64,000 nucleotides of DNA, taken from contig NZ_CP073105.1 of NCBI RefSeq assembly GCF_018138085.1, positions 3,720,001-3,784,000 on the forward strand. The letters are read 5' to 3'. The position numbers and the translations under genes are program-made. This stretch comes from Stutzerimonas stutzeri. GTDB taxonomy: Bacteria; Pseudomonadota; Gammaproteobacteria; Pseudomonadales; Pseudomonadaceae. Below are positions 43,043 through 52,490 of this stretch, piece by piece (position 1 is the first letter of the stretch; each line of letters opens with the position of its first letter). Below the pieces are notes generated by a model, which had not been told where the DNA came from, made no database searches, and saw nothing but the letters and a program-made list of their open reading frames with translations.

Positions 43043-44707
43043 ATGAGCTATTACCAGCACCCTCTCGATGCCACCAGCCTGTCGTCCTGGAAGGCCTTGG
43101 AAGAACATCGCCTGGCCATGCAGCACTTCAGCATGCGCGAGGCGTTCAAGGCCGACCCGACGCGCTTCGACGACCTGTCGGTTTCCTGCTGTGGCCTGTT
43201 TCTCGACTACTCGAAGAACCTGATCACCCCCGAGACGCGCGCGCTGCTGGTGAATCTGGCGCGTGAGGCTGGCGTGGAACAGGCGGCCCGCGCCATGTTC
43301 GAAGGCGAGCGGATCAATGCATCGGAAAACCGCCCGGTGCTGCACACCGCCCTGCGCCGGCCGATGGGCGACTCGGTACTGGTCGACGGTCGCAACATCA
43401 TGCGCGACGTGCACGCGGCGCTGGCGCAGATGACCGATATCGTGACTCGCATCCACAACAACCTCTGGCGCGGCTTCAGCGACAAGACCATCACCGACGT
43501 GGTGAACATCGGTATCGGCGGCTCCTTCCTCGGCCCGCAGCTGGTGTCCGAGGCGTTGCTGCCGTTCACCCAGCATGGGGTTCGCACTCATTACCTGGCT
43601 AACATCGACGGCAGCGAATTCCGCGAGGTGACGGCCAAGCTGAACGTCGAGACCACCCTGTTCATCATTTCCAGCAAGACCTTCGGCACGCTGGAAACCC
43701 TGAAGAACGCTCAGGCGGCGCGCACCTGGTACCTTGGCAAGGGCGGCACTGAAGAGAAGCTCTACCGCCATTTCATCGCGGTCACCAGCAACAAGCAGGC
43801 CGCGGTCGATTTCGGCATCCGCGAGAAGAACATCTTCCCGATGTGGGACTGGGTCGGCGGCCGCTATTCGCTGTGGTCGGCAATTGGCCTGCCCATCGCG
43901 CTGGCCATCGGCATGTCCAACTTCAAGGATCTGTTGTCCGGCGCCTACAGTATGGACCAGCATTTCCTCAACGAACCGTTCGAAAGCAACATGCCCGTGC
44001 TGCTGGCGATGCTCGGCATCTGGTACCACAACTTCTGGGGCGCACAGAGCTACGCCTTCCTGCCGTACGACCACTACCTACGTAACTTCGTCAAACACCT
44101 GCAGCAGATGGACATGGAATCCAACGGCAAGAGCGTGCGCCAGGATGGCACGCCGGTGTCTTGTACCACCGGCCCGGTCATCTGGGGCGGGGTAGGTGCC
44201 AATGGCCAGCATGCCTATCACCAGTTGCTGCACCAGGGCACACCACTGATTCCGGCCGACTTCATCGTGCCGGTGGTCAGCCACAACCCGGTCGCCGATC
44301 ACCATGAGTGGCTCTACGCCAACTGCCTGTCGCAGAGCCAGGCGCTGATGCTCGGCAAGTCCCGCGAGGAGGCCGAGGCCGAACTGCGCGCCAAAGGCAT
44401 GGACGAGGCCGAAGTGCAGCGTCTGGCCCCGCACAAGGTCATTCCGGGCAATCGCCCGAGCAATACCGTGGTCATGGAAACCATCAGCCCCGGCCGCTTG
44501 GGGGCACTGATTGCACTCTACGAGCACAAGGTGTTCGTCCAGGGCGTGATCTGGGGTATCAACTCCTTCGACCAGTGGGGCGTCGAACTCGGCAAGGAGC
44601 TGGGCAAGGCCGTCTACGGTCAGATGACCAGCTTCGATGCGCCACCGGCCGAGGATGCGTCGACCCAGGGCCTGATCGACTTCTTCCGTGGACGCCATCG
44701 CGGCTGA
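43043..44707 (+). CDS. pgi: glucose-6-phosphate isomerase
   Basis: 554-aa isomerase of glucose-6-phosphate and fructose-6-phosphate. Active-site blocks are [68 protein letters not shown] (His) and the signature [17 protein letters not shown] (Lys). The gap back to panD (about 270 bases) shows no gene. It ends with a long hairpin at 44715-44746. Confidence 0.96.
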   Translation: MSYYQHPLDATSLSSWKALEEHRLAMQHFSMREAFKADPTRFDDLSVSCCGLFLDYSKNLITPETRALLVNLAREAGVEQAARAMFEGERINASENRPVLHTALRRPMGDSVLVDGRNIMRDVHAALAQMTDIVTRIHNNLWRGFSDKTITDVVNIGIGGSFLGPQLVSEALLPFTQHGVRTHYLANIDGSEFREVTAKLNVETTLFIISSKTFGTLETLKNAQAARTWYLGKGGTEEKLYRHFIAVTSNKQAAVDFGIREKNIFPMWDWVGGRYSLWSAIGLPIALAIGMSNFKDLLSGAYSMDQHFLNEPFESNMPVLLAMLGIWYHNFWGAQSYAFLPYDHYLRNFVKHLQQMDMESNGKSVRQDGTPVSCTTGPVIWGGVGANGQHAYHQLLHQGTPLIPADFIVPVVSHNPVADHHEWLYANCLSQSQALMLGKSREEAEAELRAKGMDEAEVQRLAPHKVIPGNRPSNTVVMETISPGRLGALIALYEHKVFVQGVIWGINSFDQWGVELGKELGKAVYGQMTSFDAPPAEDASTQGLIDFFRGRHRG

Positions 44708-44714
44708 TCCGCTC

Positions 44715-44746
44715 GCACGCCGGGCACCCTCACCGGCCCGGCGTGC
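44715..44746 (+). terminator. perfect 10-bp hairpin after pgi
   Basis: GCACGCCGGG (44715-44724) pairs fully with CCCGGCGTGC (44737-44746) over a 12-base loop. No T tract follows (CGCTCGCC), so it may stabilise the 3' end rather than terminate by itself. Confidence 0.5.
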
Positions 44747-44823
44747 CGCTCGCCGCAGCGTTTAGCGGTGTGCGATCGTCTCCGATCGGGCATGGGGCAT
44801 CCTGATGCCGGGCTTGGCGTACC

Positions 44824-45729
44824 ATGAGCCTCCCCCTGCCGATCAGATCCGCCATGGAACCCATTCGCCGTCATATCGAAACTCAAGTGCTCAGCCTGAC
44901 CGGCCTGGCCATCGGCGGTGTCGATTATGAAAACCCACCGGGCGATCCCGGGCTGTTTGGCCCGGACGCAGTCTGCTGGCGCGTGCATGGCGATTTCACT
45001 TCGATGTTGGTAGGCGGGATATCCGCGTTGTTGTTGCAAGCCCTGCATCCGCTCGCGCTGGCGGGCGTCTGGGATCACTCGAACTTCCGTGAAGACCTGC
45101 TCGGTCGGCTACGGCGCACCGGGCAGTTCATCTCGGCCACGACCTTCGGCAACCAGGCCGACGCACAGCGGCTGATCGAGCGCGTCCGCACGATCCATTT
45201 GCAGGTGACCGGCCATGCAGTTGATGGCCGCCCTTATGCCGCCTCCGATCCCGATCTGCTGACCTGGGTGCACGTCGCCGAAGTCAGCAGCTTTCTCAAG
45301 GCGCACCTGCGCTACCTCAACCCGGCGTTATCGGTTCAGGCGCAGGATCGCTACTACGCCGAGGTGGCGCGGATCGCCGAGGCGCTCGGCGCGCGCGACG
45401 TGCCGCGCTCGCGTCAGGACATTGCCGACTACTTGCAGGCGATCCAGCCGCAGCTACGCTGCGACGAACGCTCGCGGGAGATCGTGCGAATCCTTTTTGC
45501 AGCCCCCGCGCCCAGCCGCCTCGCCAAACCCTTCGGAGCGCTGATGATGCGTGCTGGCGTCGACCTGCTACCGGACTGGGCCAGCCGGATGCTCGATCTC
45601 GAGCAATCGCGCCCCGAGCGCCAGCTGATCCGCCTCGGTGTCAGACGCACCGCGCCAGTGCTGCGCTGGGCCGTGCGCAGCGGCTCGGTTCACCGCGCTC
45701 GCAGACGGATGGGCCTGCCGCCCCGCTAG
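44824..45729 (+). CDS. MpaB/Lcp-type (DUF2236) oxygenase family protein
   Basis: 301-aa all-helical protein of the DUF2236 (MpaB_Lcp) family, related to rubber oxygenase Lcp and fungal MpaB. Typical segments are FGPDAVCWRVHGDFTSMLVGG, LLLQALHPLALAGVWDHS, TTFGNQADAQRLIERV and TWVHVAEVSSFLKAHLRY, the His in VHVAE being a candidate haem ligand. A second in-frame ATG at residue 11 is an alternative start. Substrate unknown. Confidence 0.8.
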   Translation: MSLPLPIRSAMEPIRRHIETQVLSLTGLAIGGVDYENPPGDPGLFGPDAVCWRVHGDFTSMLVGGISALLLQALHPLALAGVWDHSNFREDLLGRLRRTGQFISATTFGNQADAQRLIERVRTIHLQVTGHAVDGRPYAASDPDLLTWVHVAEVSSFLKAHLRYLNPALSVQAQDRYYAEVARIAEALGARDVPRSRQDIADYLQAIQPQLRCDERSREIVRILFAAPAPSRLAKPFGALMMRAGVDLLPDWASRMLDLEQSRPERQLIRLGVRRTAPVLRWAVRSGSVHRARRRMGLPPR

Positions 45730-45821
45730 CGTGACCAACAGGTTCCGCCTGTGGAGCCACCCCGGAGCCTATGCCACCATGAGCGCCCCGCGGGCGCCCG
45801 CATCTTCCGGAGATAAGCAGC

Positions 45822-47000
45822 ATGCAAGAAGTCGTCATCGTCGCCGCCACCCGCACTGCCGTCGGCAGCTTCCAGGGCGCTCTGGCCAATATCCCCGCCG
45901 TCGAACTCGGCGCCGCGGTCATTCGTCGTCTGCTGCAGCAAACCGGACTCGACCCGGCCGAGGTCGATGAAGTCATTCTCGGCCAGGTCCTCACTGCCGG
46001 CGCCGGCCAGAACCCGGCACGTCAGGCCGCCATCGGCGCTGGGCTGCCCCACGCGGTTCCCGCGATGACCCTGAACAAGGTCTGCGGCTCCGGGCTCAAG
46101 GCGCTCCATCTGGGCGCTCAGGCGATCCGCTGTGGCGATGCCGAAGTGGTGATCGCCGGCGGCATGGAGAACATGAGCCTGGCGCCTTACGTCATGCCAG
46201 CGGCGCGCACGGGCTTGCGCATGGGCCATGGCAAGCTGCTCGATAGCATGATTCAGGATGGCCTGTGGGATGCGTTCAACGACTACCACATGGGCATCAC
46301 CGCGGAAAATCTGGTGGACAAGTACGGCATTACGCGCGAAGCGCAGGATGCCTTCGCAGCGGCGTCCCAGCAGAAGGCCAGTGCGGCGATCGAAGCCGGC
46401 CGCTTCCGGGACGAGATCACGCCGATCGAGATCCCCCAGCGCAAGGGCGAACCACTTGTTTTCGATACCGATGAACAGCCACGCGCCGGCACCACGGCCG
46501 AAAGCCTGGCCAAGCTCAAGCCGGCGTTCAAGAAAGACGGCAGCGTCACGGCCGGCAATGCCTCCAGCCTGAATGACGGCGCCGCCGCGGTGCTGCTGTT
46601 GAGCGTCGAAAAGGCCGCGGCGCTGGGCCTGCCGGTCCTGGCCCGCATTGCCAGCTACGCCAATGCCGGCGTCGACCCGGCCATCATGGGCATCGCGCCG
46701 GTATCCGCCACCCGACGCTGCCTGGAAAAAGCCGGCTGGACCCTGGACCAGCTCGACCTGATCGAAGCCAACGAAGCCTTCGCCGCGCAGGCGCTGTCGG
46801 TAGGTCAGGAGCTGGGCTGGGACACCGACAAGGTCAATGTCAACGGCGGCGCGATCGCCATCGGCCACCCGATCGGCGCATCGGGCTGCCGCATTCTGGT
46901 CACCCTGCTGCACGAGATGATCCGCCGCGACGCGCACAAGGGCCTGGCGACGCTCTGCATCGGCGGCGGCCAGGGTGTCGCGCTAGCGCTCGAGCGCTGA
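45822..47000 (+). CDS. acetyl-CoA C-acetyltransferase (thiolase)
   Basis: 392-aa thiolase. The acyl-accepting Cys88 is in [12 protein letters not shown], the catalytic His in [15 protein letters not shown], and the second Cys in [15 protein letters not shown]. Length and sequence fit biosynthetic/AtoB-type acetoacetyl-CoA thiolases rather than the longer FadA/FadI types. No CoA-transferase or PHA gene is next to it, so the pathway is open (ketone body, leucine or acetoacetyl-CoA metabolism). GGAGA lies upstream of the ATG. Confidence 0.93.
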   Translation: MQEVVIVAATRTAVGSFQGALANIPAVELGAAVIRRLLQQTGLDPAEVDEVILGQVLTAGAGQNPARQAAIGAGLPHAVPAMTLNKVCGSGLKALHLGAQAIRCGDAEVVIAGGMENMSLAPYVMPAARTGLRMGHGKLLDSMIQDGLWDAFNDYHMGITAENLVDKYGITREAQDAFAAASQQKASAAIEAGRFRDEITPIEIPQRKGEPLVFDTDEQPRAGTTAESLAKLKPAFKKDGSVTAGNASSLNDGAAAVLLLSVEKAAALGLPVLARIASYANAGVDPAIMGIAPVSATRRCLEKAGWTLDQLDLIEANEAFAAQALSVGQELGWDTDKVNVNGGAIAIGHPIGASGCRILVTLLHEMIRRDAHKGLATLCIGGGQGVALALER

Positions 47001-47074
47001 TCGGGCCTCATCACGCCGGTCAGCGCCGGTAATTTCCGCTAGACTGCGCGGCCCTCTCCTCCGAGTCGCCGCGC

Positions 47075-48091
47075 ATGCTACCTCTCGAACAGGCGCTGCG
47101 CGCCGCCCTGCACCGCCGCGACGCTTTGATTGCCGACCTGCACCATCAGGGCACCGACTGCTATCGGCTGTTCCATGGCAGCCAGGAAGGTGCGCCCGGG
47201 CTTACGGTCGATCGCTACGGTCCGCAGCTGCTGGTGCAGAGCTTTCATCAGTCGCTGGAGCGCGACGCGCTGCTGGCCCTGCATGCACAAAGCTGCGCAA
47301 GCCTGGGCGTAGTGCTCTCACTGGTCTATAACGACCGTTCGCAGGGCAACTCACGGATCGATCGCACCGATCCGGTGTACCGCGCCGACGAGCGCGCACT
47401 GGCAGACCAGACCGCCCGGGAATGGGGCTTGAACTACCGCGTCCGTGCGCGCCACAGCGGCCAGGACCCTTTGCTGTTCCTCGACCTGCGTAACGCCCGC
47501 GGCTGGATCAAGGCCAACAGCGCCGGCAAGTCGGTACTCAACCTGTTCGCCTATACCTGCGGGGTCGGGCTCTGTGCGGCCGCAGGCGGCGCCTCCGAGG
47601 TGCTCAACCTGGACTTCGCCGAGAGCAACTTGGCGGTCGGCCGGGAGAACGCCGCACTCAACCCCGACCTGTCGCCCATGCAGTTCCTCCAGTCGGATTA
47701 CTTTCCGGCGATCCGCCAGCTCGCCGACATGCCGATCCCGCAGCGACGCGGCCGCTCTCTGCCTGACTACCCGCGTCTTTCGCCGAAGCAGTTCGACCGT
47801 GTACTGCTCGATCCACCTGCCTGGTCAAAGAGCGCCTTCGGCACGGTCGACCTGCTACGTGACTATCAGAGCCTGCTCAAGCCCGCGTTGGTCGCCACCT
47901 CCGAGGATGGCGTGCTGGTTTGCTGCAACAACCTGGCGAAGGTCGGCCTGGAAGAATGGCGCGAGCAAGTGCTGCGCTGCGCAACGAAGGCAGGCCGGCC
48001 CGTGCGCGAGTGGCAGGTGCTGACGCCGGCCGCCGACTTTCCATCCACCGACGGGCGGGCCCCGCTGAAGATCCTGGCCCTGCAACTGTGA
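47075..48091 (+). CDS. class I SAM-dependent rRNA methyltransferase (RlmI-like)
   Basis: 338-aa methyltransferase. A truncated PUA-like N-terminal region is followed by SAM-binding VLNLFAYTCGVGLCAAAGGA, NLDFAESNLAVGRENAALN, and the substrate motif FDRVLLDPPAWSKS. This is the COG1092 pattern of RlmI and its relatives, which methylate cytosine or guanine C5/N2 in 23S rRNA. It is shorter than RlmI (about 396 aa), so it may be a paralogue with another target base. Confidence 0.82.
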   Translation: MLPLEQALRAALHRRDALIADLHHQGTDCYRLFHGSQEGAPGLTVDRYGPQLLVQSFHQSLERDALLALHAQSCASLGVVLSLVYNDRSQGNSRIDRTDPVYRADERALADQTAREWGLNYRVRARHSGQDPLLFLDLRNARGWIKANSAGKSVLNLFAYTCGVGLCAAAGGASEVLNLDFAESNLAVGRENAALNPDLSPMQFLQSDYFPAIRQLADMPIPQRRGRSLPDYPRLSPKQFDRVLLDPPAWSKSAFGTVDLLRDYQSLLKPALVATSEDGVLVCCNNLAKVGLEEWREQVLRCATKAGRPVREWQVLTPAADFPSTDGRAPLKILALQL

Positions 48092-48176
48092 GGCGCAGCG
48101 GTTCTCGAACCGCATAGAGGAACCCGCATGTCATGCCATACTCCAAGGCAGTTCACTGCCCGGAATGTAGGTCCGC

Positions 48177-51131
48177 ATGCCCAACGGAATGAAGCGCGCG
48201 CTCATCGCCCTGATGACCGCACTGATCTGCTATTGCCTCCTCGGCTTTCTGATATTGCCCGGCGTTGCCCAGCGGGTTGTCAATCAGCAACTGATCCAGT
48301 ACGCAACGGTACCGGCGCGCCTGGAGCGCATCGAATTCAACCCGTTCAGCCTCGAGCTGACGCTGTTCGATCTGCGCCTGGGCGAGCCCGATAAACCGCA
48401 ACTCGGTTTCGAGCGCCTTTACCTGAATTTGCAGTGGAGCAGCCTCTGGCACCGGACCCTGCAGATCGAAGACATCGAACTGGTTGAACTGCACACCGAA
48501 GTGGTTTTCGACAAGAACGGCGTACTCAACCTGACCCAGCTGTTCGACCTGCCGCCGGCTGAAGAGACCCCGGACGAGGAAGAGAAGGAGCCGTTCGCGC
48601 TGAGCATCGGTCGCCTGCAACTGGTGGAAGGCTCGGTTCACTTCGCTGACCAGCGCCCCGCAGAGCCCATCGATTTCGTGCTCGACTCGCTCAACTTCGA
48701 GCTTCTCAACTTCGCCACCCGTTCGGAAGATGCCGCCGACGCCGTGCTGGTGGCCAAGGGCCCCGACGGTTCGCGGATCGACTGGAAAGGCCAACTCAAC
48801 CTGTCGCCGATCAGTTCCTCCGGCGAGCTGGAAGTCGACGGCCTGGCGCTGAAGACGTTCTGGCCCTATGTCCGTGACGTGGTGCCCCTGGTGCTTAACG
48901 ACGGACAGCTCAGCCTGCGAACGGCTTACCGGCTGGATCTCAGCAACGAAACCTCGTTGCGCTTGAGCGATGCCACCGCGACCCTGACCTCGCTGAGCCT
49001 GGACAGTCCCGACGCAAAGCCGTTGGTGCGCATGCAGCGTGCACAACTTGCCAAGGTGTCGCTGGACCTGCAGAAGCGCCAGGTCACCCTGGGCCAGCTT
49101 CGCAGCGAAGCGCTGGAAAGCTGGCTGGTACGTGAAGCCGACGGACAACTCAACTGGCAACGCCTGCTGGCGGATCAAGCCGATGCGCCGTCACCCGACA
49201 GACCAACGAACACAGCGGCGGACCAGCCCCGTCCGGACACGCCGCAGGCCGTGGCGCCTGAGTCAGCAGCGCAACCGTGGCGCATCCTGCTGGAAGATGC
49301 GCAGCTGCGGGACTATCAGCTGCACTTGGCTGATCACGTGCCCAATGAGGATGTCGAACTCGACGTCGGGCCACTTGACCTCGACGTCCAGCATTTCGAC
49401 AGCCGCGGCGACACCCCGATGGAGCTCAAACTGGCCACCGAGATCGGCAAACAGGGCTCGCTGAGCGCCGAAGGGCAGCTGGCATTGGCTCCGATGCAGG
49501 GCCAGTTCGACTTGACGCTGCAGGGTATCGACCTGCGCCTGGCGCAGCCCTACCTGACCCCCTTCGTTCATCTGGAGTTGCGCAGCGGACTGCTGGCCAG
49601 CCAGCTCTCCGTCGAACTCGAAGGCACCGCCCCCCTCGCCCTGCATGTTGGCGGGTCTGCGGAAATCTCCCAGCTACACACCCTGGACACGATCCAGGAG
49701 CGCGATTTCCTGAAATGGCGCTCGCTCAAGCTGGACGGCCTGGACTACCGCTACCCGAACGACCTGCAAATCGCCGGGATCGATCTGGAGCAGCCCTATG
49801 CCCGCTTCATCATCAACCCAGACCTGACCACCAATATCAACGACCTGCTGGTCGACAAATCCGCGCCAGATCCCGAGCAAGCTGCGCCACCTGCCACGCA
49901 GCCGGACGCGCCACAAGCGCCCGCGAGTCCCTTTGCGCTGCGCATCGGCGGCATTCGGATCGCCGATGGCTCGGCCAATTTCTCTGATCTGAGCTTGCGC
50001 CCCCCGTTCATCACGGCAATCCAGCAATTGGAAGGCCACATCGGCACCCTCGACAATCGGCAGCACAGCGCAGCCAGCGTCGACATCAAAGGCAAGGTGG
50101 ACCGGTACGCGCCCGTGAGCATCGAGGGGAGCCTGACGCCGTTCGACCCGCTGCAAAGCCTGGATATCGCGACCCGCTTCCGCCGGGTCGAGCTGACCAC
50201 CCTGTCGCCATATTCGGCCAAGTTCGCCGGTTACCGTATCCGCAAGGGCCGCCTCAATCTCGATCTCCATTACCGTATTCAGCAGGGCCAGCTGAACGCC
50301 GAGAACGAAGTGGTGCTGGAGCAGCTGCAGCTAGGCGAGAAGGTCGACAGTGAGCAGGCGGTGGACTTGCCAGTCCGCCTGGCCGTCGCCCTGTTGAAGG
50401 ACAGCAGCGGCACCATCGCCCTCAAGCTCCCGGTGCAGGGTGACCTGAAAAACCCACAGTTCGACGTAATGCCTATCGTCTGGCAGACGCTACGTAATCT
50501 GGTGGTGCGAGCGGTGAAGTCGCCGTTCAAGTTTCTCGGTGGGCTGGTCGGACACGAACAGGCCGACCTCAGTGAGATTCCATTTGCGCCAGGCAGCAGC
50601 GAACTGAACCGGGACGCGCGCAGTCGACTCGACGCCCTGGCGGCGGCCCTCAAGGAGCGCCCCGTACTGCGCCTGGAGGTCGAAGGCAGGAGCGCCCCGA
50701 CACTCGATGGCCCGTTGCTTGCCGAGCAGTGGCTGCAACGTGAATATCAGCAGACCTGGTACAAGGTACTGCAACGGCGCGGTGACAAGGTACCCGCCGA
50801 CGCCGCGGAGCTGCAGATCGGCGAGGAGGAGAAAAGCGCCATGCTCGAGGGAATCTACCGCAGCCGTTTGCAGCAGCAACCACCGAGCGAATGGCAACAG
50901 CTGGACGAAGACACTCGCACCGGACTCCTCCGCCAGGCAATCCTCGACAGCCGCGCGAGCAGCACCGCACTATTACGACGGCTGAGTCGGGAGCGTGCGG
51001 CCAGCATCAAGGACTATCTGGTCGATGGCGCCCAACTGGCAGCCGACCGCGTTTACCTGCTCGACACCGGCATTACCGAAGCGCCCGAAGGCCAGGATGT
51101 GTCGACTGTGCTGCACCTGGAGGCCGAATGA
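48177..51131 (+). CDS. DUF748 (AsmA/YhjG-like) envelope protein
   Basis: 984-aa protein with one N-terminal membrane helix (residues about 7-27) and a long extracytoplasmic region of beta repeats typical of DUF748/AsmA-like proteins, such as LERIEFNPFSLELTLFDLRL. Three proline/alanine-rich low-complexity linkers (near residues 335-365 and 565-585) separate repeat blocks. AsmA-like proteins have a bridge-like fold proposed to move lipid between membranes. The stop codon overlaps the start of the DUF2845 gene, so the pair is coupled. The start may be the second Met (48189). Confidence 0.82.
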   Translation: MPNGMKRALIALMTALICYCLLGFLILPGVAQRVVNQQLIQYATVPARLERIEFNPFSLELTLFDLRLGEPDKPQLGFERLYLNLQWSSLWHRTLQIEDIELVELHTEVVFDKNGVLNLTQLFDLPPAEETPDEEEKEPFALSIGRLQLVEGSVHFADQRPAEPIDFVLDSLNFELLNFATRSEDAADAVLVAKGPDGSRIDWKGQLNLSPISSSGELEVDGLALKTFWPYVRDVVPLVLNDGQLSLRTAYRLDLSNETSLRLSDATATLTSLSLDSPDAKPLVRMQRAQLAKVSLDLQKRQVTLGQLRSEALESWLVREADGQLNWQRLLADQADAPSPDRPTNTAADQPRPDTPQAVAPESAAQPWRILLEDAQLRDYQLHLADHVPNEDVELDVGPLDLDVQHFDSRGDTPMELKLATEIGKQGSLSAEGQLALAPMQGQFDLTLQGIDLRLAQPYLTPFVHLELRSGLLASQLSVELEGTAPLALHVGGSAEISQLHTLDTIQERDFLKWRSLKLDGLDYRYPNDLQIAGIDLEQPYARFIINPDLTTNINDLLVDKSAPDPEQAAPPATQPDAPQAPASPFALRIGGIRIADGSANFSDLSLRPPFITAIQQLEGHIGTLDNRQHSAASVDIKGKVDRYAPVSIEGSLTPFDPLQSLDIATRFRRVELTTLSPYSAKFAGYRIRKGRLNLDLHYRIQQGQLNAENEVVLEQLQLGEKVDSEQAVDLPVRLAVALLKDSSGTIALKLPVQGDLKNPQFDVMPIVWQTLRNLVVRAVKSPFKFLGGLVGHEQADLSEIPFAPGSSELNRDARSRLDALAAALKERPVLRLEVEGRSAPTLDGPLLAEQWLQREYQQTWYKVLQRRGDKVPADAAELQIGEEEKSAMLEGIYRSRLQQQPPSEWQQLDEDTRTGLLRQAILDSRASSTALLRRLSRERAASIKDYLVDGAQLAADRVYLLDTGITEAPEGQDVSTVLHLEAE

Positions 51132-51442
51132 AGCGCGACGTAACGAAGCCCAGCCAGTTGGCTGCCCTGCTGGGGATCGTCCTGCTGAGCCCGGTGGTTG
51201 CCTCTGCGGAGAGCCTGCGCTGCGGCAGTGATCTGGTTAGCACCGGCGACCGAGCGTTCGAAGTCGAGCGCAAGTGCGGCGAGCCGCAGCAGCGAGACTT
51301 TGTCGGCTACACGCTGAGCGCTAACGAGCGGCGCGAAATGGCACGTGAGGAATGGGTCTACGGGCCACGAAACGGAGTGTTCAGCATCCTGACCTTCGAA
51401 GGCAACCGCCTGGTCCAGATCGAAACCCGTCGTGCGCATTGA
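51128..51442 (+). CDS. DUF2845 domain protein, copy A
   Basis: 104-aa exported protein. The start at 51128 overlaps the DUF748 stop; the N-terminus (TKPSQLAALLGIVLLSPVVASA) is a signal peptide. The mature part shows the DUF2845 pattern: LRCGSDLVSTGD, VERKCGEPQQRD and EEWVYGPRNGVFSILTFEGN, with two conserved Cys likely in a disulfide. It is paralogous to the next gene. Confidence 0.8.
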   Translation: MKRDVTKPSQLAALLGIVLLSPVVASAESLRCGSDLVSTGDRAFEVERKCGEPQQRDFVGYTLSANERREMAREEWVYGPRNGVFSILTFEGNRLVQIETRRAH

Positions 51443-51457
51443 GCGGGGGACCACCCG

Positions 51458-51766
51458 ATGAAGCCGACAGCCGTCCTGTTGACGATGTTGCTCCTGGCGT
51501 TCGGCGCGGTGGAGGCCGCTGCATCATCGACCTTCCGCTGCCGCAGTACCCTGGTCAGCCTGCAGGCCACGACCGCCGAGGTGGCCGCCAAATGCGGCGA
51601 GCCATCGGCTCGCGCCCTGACCGGGTACCGCGAAACCATCGACGACTACGGGTTCCGCCACGAAGTGCCTGTTGAAGAATGGACCTACGGGCCAACCAAC
51701 GGCATGTACCACTTCCTGCGCTTCGAAGGGAATCGTCTCACCCGGATCGACAGCGAACGCCAATAA
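51458..51766 (+). CDS. DUF2845 domain protein, copy B
   Basis: 102-aa exported protein, second of a tandem pair. The signal peptide (TAVLLTMLLLAFGAVEAAA) precedes STFRCRSTLVSLQA, AAKCGEPSARALTGYRE and VEEWTYGPTNGMYHFLRFEGN. It aligns along its length with copy A but differs at many positions, so the duplication is old. It lies 15 bases after copy A in one operon with DUF748 and ends at a shared terminator. Confidence 0.82.
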   Translation: MKPTAVLLTMLLLAFGAVEAAASSTFRCRSTLVSLQATTAEVAAKCGEPSARALTGYRETIDDYGFRHEVPVEEWTYGPTNGMYHFLRFEGNRLTRIDSERQ

Positions 51767-51793
51767 AAAAAACCCGCTGCAAGCAGCGGGTTT
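51763..51793. terminator. terminator between DUF2845 and BON genes
   Basis: ACCCGCTGC (51772-51780) pairs with GCAGCGGGT (51783-51791) around only AA, flanked by an eight-base A run on the left. It is strong for the minus-strand BON gene and weaker for the plus-strand operon. Confidence 0.85.
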
Positions 51794-51812
51794 CGGCACC
51801 AGCGGTGCGGTA

Positions 51813-52214
51813 TCAGTCGACTGCTTTCAGGCCATCGGCGGAGACATCTTTGACGCCTTCGATGCCCTTGGCCTTGTTGATCGCCATCTCACGCTGCGCT
51901 TCGCTGGCTACGGTGCCAGACAGCGAGACGACACCGTCGTTGGTTTCAACTTCGATCTTCATGCCGGGCGTCGAGTCGCCTGCCAACAAGGCGGATTTGA
52001 CCTTGGTGGTGATCCAGGTGTCGGACATGACTTCACCGGCTTCGTTAGCGGTGCGCTCGGCGGAGTTTTCCAAGTCGCTGTCGGTGGCGGCCAACATCAT
52101 CGGTTGGGCGTCGCTCAGTGCAGGCGTGACGTCAGCGAACGCAGCCCCTGCCAGCGGCAAGCTCAAAGCGGTGGCGATGGTGGCAGCGGTAATAGAGGTC
52201 TGGATCTTGTTCAT
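51813..52214 (-). CDS. BON domain periplasmic protein (OsmY-like)
   Basis: 133-aa exported protein. The start at 52214 follows AGGAG by eight bases, and the signal peptide ends AGAAFA near residue 27. A single BON domain follows: SDTWITTKVKSALLAGDSTPG, IEVETNDGVVSLSGTVASEA and AINKAKGIEGVKDVSADGL. BON domains bind membrane phospholipid; OsmY-type proteins are induced by osmotic stress and in stationary phase. It is monocistronic and its upstream region (52215-52330) is AT-rich. Confidence 0.85.
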   Translation of the reverse strand: MNKIQTSITAATIATALSLPLAGAAFADVTPALSDAQPMMLAATDSDLENSAERTANEAGEVMSDTWITTKVKSALLAGDSTPGMKIEVETNDGVVSLSGTVASEAQREMAINKAKGIEGVKDVSADGLKAVD

Positions 52215-52447
52215 GGATAGCACTCCTGTTTCTCATGGTCGCTGCGGCACAGTCCTGCCGCAGAGTCAGCATATACATCGCAAGCGGCATGCCAACAGCA
52301 TTGATATCTAAAACAACTTTAAAATCAATATGTTAACTAGACAACAATGTCGCTTGGCCACTAGCACTCTGCATGTTTCGCTCAACCGAGGCGTGCAGAG
52401 TGCAATGCTGCGTAGCTCGTTTCGGTTCGCTCCGCTGACCACAGGCC

Positions 52448-52475
52448 AAAAAAAAGAGCCCCGAAGGGCTCTTTT
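52448..52475 (-). terminator. pnp terminator
   Basis: GAGCCC (52456-52461) and GGGCTC (52466-52471) pair around CGAA, extended by AAAA/TTTT. The A run at 52448-52455 is a T tract on the minus strand. It ends the rpsO-pnp transcript. Confidence 0.9.
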
Positions 52476-52490
52476 CGTTACGCCGGCAGA

